Source of the DNA: Flavobacteriaceae bacterium
GTDB taxonomy: Bacteria > Bacteroidota > Bacteroidia > Flavobacteriales > Flavobacteriaceae
Direction: 5' to 3'
Assembly: GCA_002697255.1 (NCBI GenBank)
Contig: NZUH01000027.1
Location: 8,283 to 56,487 of the forward strand
Length of the DNA stretch: 48,205 nucleotides
Part shown: piece after piece, positions 10,499-21,039 of the stretch
Layout of the letters: the number at the start of each line of letters is the position of its first letter
How positions within the stretch are numbered: the stretch's first letter is position 1
Program-made: the position numbers and the translations under genes
Notes under the pieces: generated by a model
Databases searched by the model: none
Told to the model about the DNA's origin: nothing
The model's input: the letters and a program-made list of their open reading frames with translations, nothing else

Positions 10499-11428
10499 TT
10501 GACCGGAACAGTTTACAAATCTACAGGCTCATGGTACTCAGTGAAAACTGAACAAGGTATTTTCTATGACTGTAAAATTAAGGGCAAACTAAGACTTGAA
10601 AATTTTAAGAGTACCAACCCTATAGCGGTAGGTGACAAGGTTGACTTTCTGGTAGAAAGTAAAGGAGAAGAAAATATAGGTATTATCCAAAATATTCATC
10701 AAAGAAAAAACTACGTTGTAAGAAAGTCTGTTAATTTATCCAAACAATCACATATTTTAGCTTCTAATATAGATTTACTAGTAATGGTGATTACGTTAAA
10801 AGACCCCATTACAACCACTAGTTTTATTGATAGATTTTTGGTTAATTCGGAAGCATATTCTATTCCAACCTTATTGGTTTTTAACAAATATGATATCTAT
10901 AATAAGCAGGAAACTAATGCTGTAAATAACCTCATTAAAATTTACTCTGATATTGGATATAAGTATTTAAAAACTTCAACAATTAATAATCATAATATTG
11001 CAGAATTAAAAAAAATCATTTCTCATAAGACAATTATGTTTGGAGGACATTCAGGGGTAGGTAAAAGTTCCTTGATAAATTCGATTGATTCTTCTTTAGA
11101 CTTAAAAGTTGGCGATATTTCATTACAACATCTTCAAGGAAAACATACAACAACATACGCTGAGCTATTTGATTTAAATAACAGTACAAAGCTTATAGAT
11201 ACACCAGGTATTAAAGGTTTTGGTCTTATTAATTTTGAAAAAGAAGAAATTACAGATTTTTTCCCTGAGTTTTTAAAGCAAAAAACTAAATGCAAGTTTA
11301 GTAATTGCTTACATATTAATGAGCCAAAATGTCAAATTAAAGAAATGGTTGAGAAAAATTTAATTTCGTTAACCAGATATGAAAGTTATATACAGATTTT
11401 GAAAGATGATAATTTAAAGCATAGATAA
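10499..11428 (+). CDS. rsgA: Ribosome small subunit-dependent GTPase A
   Basis: TGTVYKSTGSWYSV, permuted GTPase motifs FNKYD / GGHSGVGKSSLINS / DTPGIKGFG; TTG start. Confidence 0.94.
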   Translation: MTGTVYKSTGSWYSVKTEQGIFYDCKIKGKLRLENFKSTNPIAVGDKVDFLVESKGEENIGIIQNIHQRKNYVVRKSVNLSKQSHILASNIDLLVMVITLKDPITTTSFIDRFLVNSEAYSIPTLLVFNKYDIYNKQETNAVNNLIKIYSDIGYKYLKTSTINNHNIAELKKIISHKTIMFGGHSGVGKSSLINSIDSSLDLKVGDISLQHLQGKHTTTYAELFDLNNSTKLIDTPGIKGFGLINFEKEEITDFFPEFLKQKTKCKFSNCLHINEPKCQIKEMVEKNLISLTRYESYIQILKDDNLKHR

Positions 11429-11869
11429 TTGAAATTAATAATCCAAAGAGTCAAAGAATCAAGTTTAGAAATTGAAAATAAAATATTTTCTTCTATTGGA
11501 TTTGGTATGGTTGTGCTTATTGGAATTTCAAAAACCGATAATAGAGATATTGCTAAAAATTTGGCAGATAAAATTTCAAAACTTAGGATTTTTAACGGCG
11601 ATAACGGAAAAATGGATAAAAATATTCAGGAAATTAACGGAGAAGTATTAGTTGTAAGTCAATTCACATTATATGCAGATACAAAAAAGGGTAATAGACC
11701 CAGTTTTATAAGTGCTGCTAAACCAGAGATGGCTGTCAATTTATATTCTTATTTTATTGAACAATTACAAAAATTAGTCAAATCAAAAATTAAAACAGGA
11801 AAATTTGGTGCTGACATGAAAGTTAAACTTATTAATGACGGTCCTGTGACTATAATATTAGAAAAATAA
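11429..11869 (+). CDS. dtd: D-aminoacyl-tRNA deacylase
   Basis: VVSQFTLYADTKKGNRPSF and C-terminal FGADMKVKLINDGPVTIILE. Confidence 0.95.
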   Translation: MKLIIQRVKESSLEIENKIFSSIGFGMVVLIGISKTDNRDIAKNLADKISKLRIFNGDNGKMDKNIQEINGEVLVVSQFTLYADTKKGNRPSFISAAKPEMAVNLYSYFIEQLQKLVKSKIKTGKFGADMKVKLINDGPVTIILEK

Positions 11870-11879
11870 ATTTTAAACT

Positions 11880-12206
11880 ATGGAAATTAAAAATTTACAG
11901 TTAAGAGTGGATAATTGGATTAAAAATCATGGGGTTAGGTATTTTAATGAGTTAACGAATATGGCTCAATTAACAGAAGAGGTCGGAGAGGTAGCCAGAA
12001 TAATATCTAGAAAGTATGGAGAGCAGAGTTTTAAAGATTCAGATGAAAAGATTGATTTAGCAGGAGAATTATCAGACGTTTTATTTGTTTTATTGTGTTT
12101 AGCAAATCAAACTGGAGTTGATCTTCAAAAATCATTTGATGATAGACTTAAAATGAAAGCCGACAGGGATCATGAAAGACATCACTCAAATAAAAAGTTA
12201 AGCTAA
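11880..12206 (+). CDS. MazG-like nucleotide pyrophosphohydrolase
   Basis: LTEEVGEVARIISRKYGEQ...DLAGELSDVLFVLLCLANQTGVDL. Confidence 0.87.
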   Translation: MEIKNLQLRVDNWIKNHGVRYFNELTNMAQLTEEVGEVARIISRKYGEQSFKDSDEKIDLAGELSDVLFVLLCLANQTGVDLQKSFDDRLKMKADRDHERHHSNKKLS

Positions 12207-13421
12207 ATGAATTGTTTGTTAGTAAAAGCTAATTTAAAATTTAACAATATTTCAATTCCTGGATCAAAAAGTGAGTCAAATCGATTATTGATCTTAAAAA
12301 GTCTTTATAATAATATTTCAATTATAAATATTTCGGATTGTGATGACACGAGGTTTTTAAATAGCGCCCTAATCGAGAGTAAAAATTATGTTGACATTGG
12401 TCATGCTGGAACAGCAATGCGGTTTTTAACAGCTCTTTTTTCGATTAATACTTCATCTACTATAAAGCTTTCAGGATCATTGAGAATGAAACAAAGACCT
12501 ATTAAAATTTTAGTAGATGCATTGAGGGATATTGGAGCTAATATTGATTATCTGGAGAATGATGGATACCCTCCTTTGATAATAAAGCCTTCAATTATTA
12601 AAGGAGGAAAAATATATATTGATTCTTCTGTCAGTAGCCAATACATTTCATCATTATTATTAATCGCTCCTAAAATAAATGGCGGTTTAAAAATTAATTT
12701 AACAGGGAAAGAAACATCAATTCCCTATATTAAAATGACAATTAATTTATTAGAGCAAATTGGTGTAGAGATAGTCTCAAAAAAAAATTATATTCGTGTT
12801 AAAGAGTTAAAAAGTGCTAGACCAAAAGAAATTATTGTCGAATCAGATTGGTCATCTGCATCTTATTTTTATTCTATTGTTGCAATGGCCTCAATTGGTT
12901 ATAAGCTTAGCTTAAATAGTTTTAAGAAGGATAGTATTCAAGGTGATAGTCATGTAAAAACTATTTATGAAAGCTTTGGAGTAAAAACAACCTTTTTAAA
13001 TAATCATATTGAATTGGAAAAAGTATCAAATATTCAACAACCCATATCTTTAGATTTATCTTCTAATCCAGATTTAGCTCAAACTATATGTGTTACATGC
13101 CTTGGATTAAAGGTTTCTTGTAAACTTACGGGTATACACACATTAAAAATTAAAGAGACTGACAGGATAGAAGCTTTACAAAATGAATTAAGTAAGTTCG
13201 GTTTAGTGGTTGATACAACTGCTGACTCAATTAGGTTTAATTATGTAACAACTTTGAGTTCTTGTATAAAAATAAGAACATATGATGATCATAGAATGGC
13301 CATGGCTTTTGCTTGTTTGGGTGTTAAAACCAATATTGAAATTTTAAATTCTGAAGTAGTTTCAAAATCATATCCTTCTTTTTGGTCAGATCTATATAAA
13401 ATAGGAATTACTTCAAAATAA
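12207..13421 (+). CDS. aroA: 3-phosphoshikimate 1-carboxyvinyltransferase (EPSP synthase)
   Basis: IPGSKSESNRLLIL, GHAGTAMRFLTALF, LRMKQRPIKILVDAL, KIKETDRIEALQNEL, YDDHRMAMAFA. Confidence 0.94.
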   Translation: MNCLLVKANLKFNNISIPGSKSESNRLLILKSLYNNISIINISDCDDTRFLNSALIESKNYVDIGHAGTAMRFLTALFSINTSSTIKLSGSLRMKQRPIKILVDALRDIGANIDYLENDGYPPLIIKPSIIKGGKIYIDSSVSSQYISSLLLIAPKINGGLKINLTGKETSIPYIKMTINLLEQIGVEIVSKKNYIRVKELKSARPKEIIVESDWSSASYFYSIVAMASIGYKLSLNSFKKDSIQGDSHVKTIYESFGVKTTFLNNHIELEKVSNIQQPISLDLSSNPDLAQTICVTCLGLKVSCKLTGIHTLKIKETDRIEALQNELSKFGLVVDTTADSIRFNYVTTLSSCIKIRTYDDHRMAMAFACLGVKTNIEILNSEVVSKSYPSFWSDLYKIGITSK

Positions 13422-13436
13422 AATAATCCTATTTAC

Positions 13437-13468
13437 TTGACAACCCCTATATCGAGATTGTATATTTG
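13437..13468 (+). promoter_or_regulatory. Bacteroidota-type promoter for queA
   Basis: TTG (13437-13439) - 21 nt - TATATTTG (13461-13468), matching the TAnnTTTG -7 consensus. Confidence 0.65.
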
Positions 13469-13488
13469 CAACTTCTAAAATATTTGCT

Positions 13489-14544
13489 ATGAGAATGAAA
13501 CTTTCAGATTTTAATTATGAGTTACCTCAAGAATTACTTTCAGAATACCCAAGTGTAAACAGAGATGAATCCCGTTTAATGGTAGTTAACAGAGAAGATC
13601 AATCTATTCATCACAGACAATTTAAGGATATGATAGATTATTTTGACGAGAATGATATAATTGTATTAAATAATACTAAAGTTTTTCCCGCTAGACTGTA
13701 TGGAAACAAGGAAAAAACTGGAGCTAGAATTGAGGTTTTTCTTTTAAGGGAATTAAATGCAGAACAAAGATTATGGGATGTTTTAGTCGATCCAGCTAGA
13801 AAAATTAGAATAGGAAATAAACTATATTTTGGTAACGATGAGAGTTTAGTTGCTGAGGTAATCGATAATACGACATCTAGAGGCAGAACATTAAGATTCT
13901 TATGTGATGTCGGTTATGAAGACTTTAGAAAGTTATTAATTAATCTTGGTCAAACTCCTCTACCTAAATATATTAATAGAGAAGTCGAGCCTGAGGATAA
14001 GGTTAGATATCAAACTATTTATGCTAAACATGAAGGAGCTGTAGCTGCACCGACAGCTGGTTTACATTTCTCAAAGCATCTAATGAAAAGACTTGAAATA
14101 AAAGGAATAAATTTTTCAGAAATAACATTACATATAGGATTAGGATCGTTTAATCCTGTTGAAGTTGAAGATTTATCCAAGCACAAAATGGATAGTGAAA
14201 GGGTAATAATCGAAAAAGACTCTGCAAATCTTATAAATAATGGATTATTTGAAAAAAGAAAAATTTGTGCAGTCGGTACTACGGTAATGAGAGCTATAGA
14301 AAGTTCAGTTTCTTCAAAGGGTATGATTAATGAATTTAACGGGTGGACAAATAAATTTATTTTCCCCCCTTATAATTTTAATATAGCCAATTCTATGATT
14401 ACTAATTTTCATATGCCAAAATCAACCCTATTAATGATGACATCTGCTTTTATGGGTAATGATTTCATGAACAAGGCATATGAAGAAGCAATTAAGGAAA
14501 AATATAATTTTCTTAGTTATGGAGATTCAATGTTAATTATTTAA
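13489..14544 (+). CDS. queA: S-adenosylmethionine:tRNA ribosyltransferase-isomerase
   Basis: [54 protein letters not shown]. Confidence 0.95.
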   Translation: MRMKLSDFNYELPQELLSEYPSVNRDESRLMVVNREDQSIHHRQFKDMIDYFDENDIIVLNNTKVFPARLYGNKEKTGARIEVFLLRELNAEQRLWDVLVDPARKIRIGNKLYFGNDESLVAEVIDNTTSRGRTLRFLCDVGYEDFRKLLINLGQTPLPKYINREVEPEDKVRYQTIYAKHEGAVAAPTAGLHFSKHLMKRLEIKGINFSEITLHIGLGSFNPVEVEDLSKHKMDSERVIIEKDSANLINNGLFEKRKICAVGTTVMRAIESSVSSKGMINEFNGWTNKFIFPPYNFNIANSMITNFHMPKSTLLMMTSAFMGNDFMNKAYEEAIKEKYNFLSYGDSMLII

Positions 14545-14550
14545 ATCATT

Positions 14551-15588
14551 TTGATTTCAAAAAAAGATATAAGATCTCTTAACGAACAGGAATTTAAAGA
14601 TATTTTAATATTAAATTCATTTAAACCTTTTAGAGCTAATCAGATTTTTCACTGGTTATGGAAAAAGTCTGTATATAGTTTTTATGAAATGACCAATTTG
14701 CCAGATAGGCTAATTGAATTTCTTGATAAGAACTTTATTATAAATAATATTAAGATTCATAAAACACAAAAGAGTACTGACGGAACGATTAAATATGCAA
14801 TTGAATTACATGATGGATTTATCGTTGAATGTGTGCTAATTCCAACTAAAAATAGAATAACTGCATGTGTTTCATCTCAAGTTGGATGTAGTTTAAATTG
14901 TAAGTTTTGTGCTACTGCTAGACTTAAAAGGATGAGAAATTTAAAAGCTGATGAGATTTATGATCAAGTAGTTTTGATCAGTAAACAAGCTAGAGAATTC
15001 TTTAATAAACCACTTACTAATATTGTCTTTATGGGTATGGGTGAGCCGCTAATGAATTATAAAAATGTTGTAAAGTCAATTGATAAAATTTCATCAAAAT
15101 CAGGTTTAGGTATGTCTCCAAAAAGAATAGTTGTATCAACCTCTGGAGTTCCTAAAATGATCAGGAAAATTGCGGATGATAATGTAAAATTTAAACTAGC
15201 TGTTTCTTTACATTCTGCGGTAAACGAAGTCAGAACTTCAATCATGCCATTTAACGAAAAAATGAATTTAGATGAACTATCTGAATCTTTACAGTATTGG
15301 TATACTAAAACCAAGAATATTATAACCTTTGAATATGTAGTATGGAAAGGAGTTAATGATAAAATAGAGGATATTAAGGCTTTAGTAAAATTTTGTAAAA
15401 AAGTCCCAAGTAAGGTAAATTTAATTCAATATAATAGCATAGATGACCCTAATTTTGTACAAGCACCCAAAAGTATTTTAGATAATTATATTCAATTATT
15501 AGAGTCTAATAAAATAAAGGCTACAATTCGTAAATCTAGAGGTCAAGATATTGACGCTGCTTGTGGTCAGCTTGCAAATAAAAGTTAA
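14551..15588 (+). CDS. rlmN: 23S rRNA (adenine2503-C2)-methyltransferase
   Basis: Radical SAM CSLNCKFCATA, FMGMGEPLMNYKNV, RIVVSTSGVP; TTG start. Confidence 0.95.
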   Translation: MISKKDIRSLNEQEFKDILILNSFKPFRANQIFHWLWKKSVYSFYEMTNLPDRLIEFLDKNFIINNIKIHKTQKSTDGTIKYAIELHDGFIVECVLIPTKNRITACVSSQVGCSLNCKFCATARLKRMRNLKADEIYDQVVLISKQAREFFNKPLTNIVFMGMGEPLMNYKNVVKSIDKISSKSGLGMSPKRIVVSTSGVPKMIRKIADDNVKFKLAVSLHSAVNEVRTSIMPFNEKMNLDELSESLQYWYTKTKNIITFEYVVWKGVNDKIEDIKALVKFCKKVPSKVNLIQYNSIDDPNFVQAPKSILDNYIQLLESNKIKATIRKSRGQDIDAACGQLANKS

Positions 15589-15687
15589 AAAATTTCAAAA
15601 GATAAATATCTTATATATTTTGAATTTAAAATAGAGGTTTTATCATTATTAATTTATTAAATTACATAGCTAAATAATTTAAAACAT

Positions 15688-17631
15688 TTGATTTCTAAAA
15701 ATACCATACAGAAAGTTTTTGAAACTGCACTCGTTGAGGAGGTTATTGGTGATTTTGTACAGTTGAAAAAATCAGGATCAAATTTTAAAGGATTAAGTCC
15801 TTTTAGTGAAGAAAGAACACCAAGTTTTATGGTTTCTCCTGCCAAACAAATTTGGAAAGATTTCTCAAGTGGAAAGGGTGGTACTGTTATAACTTTTTTA
15901 ATGGAGCATGAGCAATACACCTATCCAGAAGCGATTAAATACATTGCTAATAAATATAATATTGAAGTTGAAGAAACTCAGAAAACAGCTGATCAAATAA
16001 TCGAGGAAAATGAAAAGGAAAGTCTTTTTTTAATTTCTAATTATGCTAAAAATTATTTTAAGAAAAATCTATTTTTAGAGGAAGGTAAGACGATTGCTTT
16101 ATCTTATTTAAAAGAAAGAGGATTTGATGACTTATCAATTGAAAAATTTGAAATCGGATATTCGATAAAAAAAAATGATGATTTTTCTTCTACATCAATT
16201 AAAGCTGGTTATAAGTCAAATTATTTAGAGAAAACCGGTCTTATAATAGTAAAAGAATCTAGTAATATAGACAGGTTTAGAGGTAGAATTATTTTTCCGA
16301 TAAGAAGTATGTCTGGAAGAGTTCTTGGGTTTGGTGGAAGAATATTGGGGGTTTCAAAAAATATTGCAAAATATATTAATTCTCCAGAATCTTTAATCTA
16401 TCAAAAAAGTAAAGTTTTATATGGAATTTATGAAAGCAAACAATCAATTGTCAAAGAAGATAATTGTTATTTGGTGGAAGGCTATACAGATGTTATAAAA
16501 ATGCATCAAAGTGGAATATCAAATGTAGTTTCCTCATCTGGAACTGCTCTTACAGAAAATCAAATTAGACTGATCAGTAGACTTACTAAAAATATCACTG
16601 TTGTCTTTGATGGTGATGATGCTGGTTCAAGAGCGACCTTGAGAGGTATAGATTTAATATTAGAGCAAGGGGTAAATGTTAAGATATGTAATTTACCTAA
16701 AAATGAAGACCCTGACTCGTTTGTTAGTGGGAAAAATATAGAAGAGATCAAATCATACTTTAATGATAACTCTAAAGATTTTATCGTTTATAAAGCATCT
16801 TTATTAAATAAATCTGATAATGACCCCGTCAAAAAAGCAGCTGCTATTAGAGACATGGTTGAAAGTATTTCAAAAATATCTGATCAGATTAAACGTGAAA
16901 TATATGTTAAGGAATGTTCTTTAATAATGGATATAAGCGAACAAGTACTATATAGTACTTTAGCTCAGATTAGGAAGAAAGATTTTAATTCTCAAAATAA
17001 GAAACCAAAAAGAAAATTTGAATCTATTTCACTGGTAAAGGGTGATAAAAATAACATAGAAATAAACGCACTTTATGAATTAGAAAAAAAAATTATAGAA
17101 ATTTTATTATTGTATGGTAACGAATTAATTGATTTTGAGGAAGAGGTTTTTTCTCAAAATGAACAAGGTTTAACAGAAACTAATTTATCTAAAAGATCGT
17201 TAAAAGTTTTTGAAAAAGTATACATGGATTTGCACATTGATGAAATGGAATTTTCAAATGATAATTTCAAAAAAATATATTTCAATATTATTGAGTGTTT
17301 TAATGAAAACAAAGAGATTAATATAGATAAATTTATTAATAAATTATCAGAAACTCAACAGCTTGAAGTGACTAATATAATTATGGATAATGAAAAGTAT
17401 TTTCTGCATAACTGGGAGAAAAACAACATATATCCCAAGTCAAAAAAGAATTCACTGGCCCAGTTTACGATTGAAACAATTTTAAATTTAAGATGTTTTT
17501 TAATTGATAAAAAGGTGAATGGGTTCAAAGATAAAGATTTAAATAAAAATCCAGATTCTATTTTGGAAGAGGTGGTGAATTACTCAAATTTAAAAAAACT
17601 ACTTTCTGAAAAATTAAACAGAGTATTATGA
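15688..17631 (+). CDS. dnaG: DNA primase
   Basis: VEEVIGDFVQLKKSGSNFKGLSPFSEERTPSFMVSP, TOPRIM VEGYTDVIKMHQSGISNVVSSSGTALT, VFDGDDAGSRA; TTG start. Confidence 0.95.
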   Translation: MISKNTIQKVFETALVEEVIGDFVQLKKSGSNFKGLSPFSEERTPSFMVSPAKQIWKDFSSGKGGTVITFLMEHEQYTYPEAIKYIANKYNIEVEETQKTADQIIEENEKESLFLISNYAKNYFKKNLFLEEGKTIALSYLKERGFDDLSIEKFEIGYSIKKNDDFSSTSIKAGYKSNYLEKTGLIIVKESSNIDRFRGRIIFPIRSMSGRVLGFGGRILGVSKNIAKYINSPESLIYQKSKVLYGIYESKQSIVKEDNCYLVEGYTDVIKMHQSGISNVVSSSGTALTENQIRLISRLTKNITVVFDGDDAGSRATLRGIDLILEQGVNVKICNLPKNEDPDSFVSGKNIEEIKSYFNDNSKDFIVYKASLLNKSDNDPVKKAAAIRDMVESISKISDQIKREIYVKECSLIMDISEQVLYSTLAQIRKKDFNSQNKKPKRKFESISLVKGDKNNIEINALYELEKKIIEILLLYGNELIDFEEEVFSQNEQGLTETNLSKRSLKVFEKVYMDLHIDEMEFSNDNFKKIYFNIIECFNENKEINIDKFINKLSETQQLEVTNIIMDNEKYFLHNWEKNNIYPKSKKNSLAQFTIETILNLRCFLIDKKVNGFKDKDLNKNPDSILEEVVNYSNLKKLLSEKLNRVL

Positions 17632-18411
17632 TTTTAATTCAGGAGGAATTTTACACACTGGAATTTCTATCATTTTATGTTTATTTGATTCGTTAAATTT
17701 TTTATAAATCTTGTAAATCTTTTTAGACTTTCCTTTAAATTTTAGAGGATCTTCGCCTTTATTTAGTTTCCTCATAATAACTTCTATATCCTCATAAGTA
17801 GCACCAATCTGATCTTCATCTGATCTTTCATCATCCCATAGTCCATCAGTAGGTTCTGCTAAAATAATTTCTTTGTTAATGTTTAATTGTTCTGCAAGTT
17901 TAAAGACTTCACTTTTCATAAGATCAGCTATTGGGCTTATATCTACTCCTCCATCACCATATTTTGTATAAAAACCTATTCCAAAATCTTCAACTTTATT
18001 TCCAGTCCCAATCACTATATAATTATTAATGGTTGCATAATAATATAATGTCATCATTCTTAATCTAGATCTAGAGTTCGCTAAAGCTAATTCATTTTTA
18101 TTTGATTTTTCGCTAATAGAATTATCAAATTCTGTATATATATTTGTTAAATCTACATCAATATAATTTATGTTCTTATATTTTTTTTTCAGCCAAGTTA
18201 TATGATTTATCGCTCTATTGTATTGTTCTTTTTTTTGTTTGATAGGCATACTTATACATATAGTCTGAAGACCTGTTAAAGCACATAGTGTTGATGTTAA
18301 TGCTGAATCTATACCACCAGAAACACCCACAATTAATCCCTCAATGGGATTTCTATTATAATAATCTTTTATCCAGTTTACTATGAAATTAATTGTTTCT
18401 GATTTTTTCAT
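17626..18411 (-). CDS. nadE: NH3-dependent NAD+ synthetase
   Basis: GLIVGVSGGIDSALTSTL, GTGNKVEDFGIGFYTKYGDGGVDISPIADLMKSEV. Confidence 0.93.
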   Translation of the reverse strand: MKKSETINFIVNWIKDYYNRNPIEGLIVGVSGGIDSALTSTLCALTGLQTICISMPIKQKKEQYNRAINHITWLKKKYKNINYIDVDLTNIYTEFDNSISEKSNKNELALANSRSRLRMMTLYYYATINNYIVIGTGNKVEDFGIGFYTKYGDGGVDISPIADLMKSEVFKLAEQLNINKEIILAEPTDGLWDDERSDEDQIGATYEDIEVIMRKLNKGEDPLKFKGKSKKIYKIYKKFNESNKHKMIEIPVCKIPPELKS

Positions 18412-18461
18412 TTAATAATTATAATTGAAGTATATTATATTTGTTATGCTAAAATAAACTA

Positions 18462-19427
18462 ATGTCTATCCTTTTGCCAAAATACTTTAAAAAAAAATAC
18501 AACATACTTATTCTTTTAATTACTGTTTCCTGTGCTGAGAATAATATTAAAGATTTTAAAACTATTAATATTGAAAGATTTGAAAGAATCTTTTATAATT
18601 CTGATTCTGCAAGTTTAGAAAATGTGATTGATAAATATCCGTATTTTTTTCCAAAAAAATATACTAATGAAGTATGGATTAACAGATTAAATGACCCTAT
18701 TCAGAAAGAGATTTTTAGTGAAATAGATAAAGAGTTTAATAATCTTGTTTTATTAGAAGATCAAATTTCATCTTTTTTTGAAAAGAATAAATATTTTTTT
18801 CCCAAACAAAATCATCCAAAAATTATTACTATAAATACTGATATTAATTATTTTAACAAAATAATTCTAACAGATTCAATTTTGTTAATCGGATTAGATA
18901 ATTATTTAGGATCTGATCATAGATTTTATGAAAATATACCTGAATATATTAGAGAAGATTTAAATAAAAATAAAATCATTTCTGATATTGCAGAAGAGTA
19001 TGCCCTAAAATTAATTCCAAAAACGAATTTCTATACATTTTTAGATAAAATTATATTTTACGGAAAAATATTATATTACAAAGACGTAACCATAGAAAAT
19101 TATTCTGATAGACTTAAAATAGGATATTCTGATAAAAAAATGAAATGGGCATTAAAAAATGAGTACAATACATGGGTTTATTTTATTGAAAATGAGATTT
19201 TATATGACCCTGACAATAAATTAAACTCTAGGTTTATTGATGATGCTCCTTTCTCAAGATTTTATCTTGATTTTGATAATGAGTCATCTGAAATGATAGG
19301 TAAGTTTATTGGTTGGAGAATTATTAAATCTTATATGAAATATAATAAGTCATCTCTTCAAGAAATGTTAGATACAAATCCAGTTGATATTATTAATAAA
19401 TCAAAATATAAGCCTAAAAAATTATGA
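18462..19427 (+). CDS. gldB: Gliding motility lipoprotein GldB
   Basis: Lipobox ITVSCAEN; IERFERIFYNSD, GLDNYLG; followed directly by gldC. Confidence 0.85.
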   Translation: MSILLPKYFKKKYNILILLITVSCAENNIKDFKTINIERFERIFYNSDSASLENVIDKYPYFFPKKYTNEVWINRLNDPIQKEIFSEIDKEFNNLVLLEDQISSFFEKNKYFFPKQNHPKIITINTDINYFNKIILTDSILLIGLDNYLGSDHRFYENIPEYIREDLNKNKIISDIAEEYALKLIPKTNFYTFLDKIIFYGKILYYKDVTIENYSDRLKIGYSDKKMKWALKNEYNTWVYFIENEILYDPDNKLNSRFIDDAPFSRFYLDFDNESSEMIGKFIGWRIIKSYMKYNKSSLQEMLDTNPVDIINKSKYKPKKL

Positions 19428-19756
19428 AAAATAAAAAATCAAAAATTGAAATTAATATAGAATTAGACGAAAATAAAATTCCAGAAAAAATTTTATGGAC
19501 TGCTAATGATGGAGGAGTTTTTAATAAAGAAGCTAAAGCCTCTTTTTTATCAATTTGGGATTCTAAAGCAAAGGAAAGTTTAAGAATAGACCTTTGGACT
19601 AAAGATATGCCGTTAGATGAAATGAAAGTGTTTTTTTTTCAAATTTTATCTAGTCTAGCTAAGACATATGAAAAAGCTACACAAGATGAAAAGATGACTA
19701 AGACTATGTTAGATTTTTGTGATTATTTTGCTGAAAAACTAGAGATTAAAAAATAA
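19424..19756 (+). CDS. gldC: Gliding motility protein GldC
   Basis: IEINIELDENKIPEKILWTANDGG... typical GldC; follows gldB. Confidence 0.87.
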   Translation: MKNKKSKIEINIELDENKIPEKILWTANDGGVFNKEAKASFLSIWDSKAKESLRIDLWTKDMPLDEMKVFFFQILSSLAKTYEKATQDEKMTKTMLDFCDYFAEKLEIKK

Positions 19757-19758
19757 AC

Positions 19759-21039
19759 TCACCATTCATTAATTTTATTTCCGTCAAGTCTTATAAAAAT
19801 TGATAGAAGAATTGTAAAAGCTATAAGGCTAGACCCTCCGTAACTTATAAAGGGTAATGGAATTCCGATTGTGGGTGTTAAACCTAATACCATTCCAATA
19901 TTAATAAAAAAATGGATAAATAATATTGCTGCTGCTGAATATCCGTATACCCTACTGAATTTGTTTTTTTGAATTTCTGATAAATATAATATTCTAAGAA
20001 TTAATGAAGTATATAATAATATTATAAAAACACTACCGATAAATCCCCATTCTTCTCCTATGGTGCTAAAAATATAATCACTATGTTGTGCAGGAACAAA
20101 ATTTCCCATTGTTCTTGTCCCTTTTAAATAACCTTTACCTGTTAATCCTCCTGAGCTAATTGCCTTTTTTGACTCATTTAAATTATACAAAATGGTTTTT
20201 TCCATTTTTTTAATTTTTAATGGATCTTTTTCTAGATTGAGCCATACTTTTATATAATTTTTTTGATGATTTTTTAAAATATTATTGAATGTAAAAAGTG
20301 TGCCTAAACTAGTCATTAGACATAACAAGGAAACAGCAAAAAACTTAAGTATTTTATTTCTACTCTTTCTTTTTAGTAAATAATATAATGCTGTTGTAAA
20401 AACACTAATTATTAATGATGTTATAACTGAAAATTTTAATGTTAAAATTGAAAGGATAATGATTCCAAAAATTGAGTTTATATAATTTTGAGAGATACCT
20501 TCTCTGTACAAAACTAAAAAAAGTGATAAAAATACAATTGAGCTACCAGTATCATTTTGTAAAATGATTATTATAATCGGAATTAATACTATTAAAAATA
20601 ATTTTCCCTGATCAATTTTACTTTTTAGGTCGGTTTGATAATCACTTATATATTTTGAAACAGCCAATGCTACAGTGATTTTAACAAATTCACTTGGCTG
20701 TAGATTAAAACTTCCTATCGGAAACCAAGATAGGGCACCGTTAACTCTTTTACCAAAAAAAAAGAGACTTAATAAAATTATTATAGATAAAAAATAAAAA
20801 ATACTGGAAAATTTTTCATAAAATTTCACATCGATATAAATCGTAATAAATGCAATCATTATAGAAATAACACTAAATAAAAATTGTTTACCATAAAGAG
20901 TATTTAAATCCAAAATAGAAACTTCTTCCCCTGAAATACTAGATGATAAAATATTACCGATACCAAAACCAACAAGTAGAATATAAATTGATATGATAAT
21001 CCAATCTAGCCTTAAGAAGTTTTTTCTTTGAATAATCAT
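19759..21039 (-). CDS. rodA: Rod shape-determining protein RodA (SEDS glycosyltransferase)
   Basis: NLQPSEFVKITVALAVSKY, PAQHSDYIFSTIGEEWGFIGS, GIPLPFISYGGSSLI; in mre cluster. Confidence 0.95.
   Translation of the reverse strand: MIIQRKNFLRLDWIIISIYILLVGFGIGNILSSSISGEEVSILDLNTLYGKQFLFSVISIMIAFITIYIDVKFYEKFSSIFYFLSIIILLSLFFFGKRVNGALSWFPIGSFNLQPSEFVKITVALAVSKYISDYQTDLKSKIDQGKLFLIVLIPIIIIILQNDTGSSIVFLSLFLVLYREGISQNYINSIFGIIILSILTLKFSVITSLIISVFTTALYYLLKRKSRNKILKFFAVSLLCLMTSLGTLFTFNNILKNHQKNYIKVWLNLEKDPLKIKKMEKTILYNLNESKKAISSGGLTGKGYLKGTRTMGNFVPAQHSDYIFSTIGEEWGFIGSVFIILLYTSLILRILYLSEIQKNKFSRVYGYSAAAILFIHFFINIGMVLGLTPTIGIPLPFISYGGSSLIAFTILLSIFIRLDGNKINEW

Noticed and set aside
15657-15920. Antisense 87-aa ORF at the dnaG start
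   Set aside because: Opposite the conserved zinc-finger-proximal region of dnaG; shadow ORF.
18436-18443. TATATTTG upstream of gldB as a promoter
   Set aside because: Good -7 match but no TTG at the expected -33 spacing; left unlisted.
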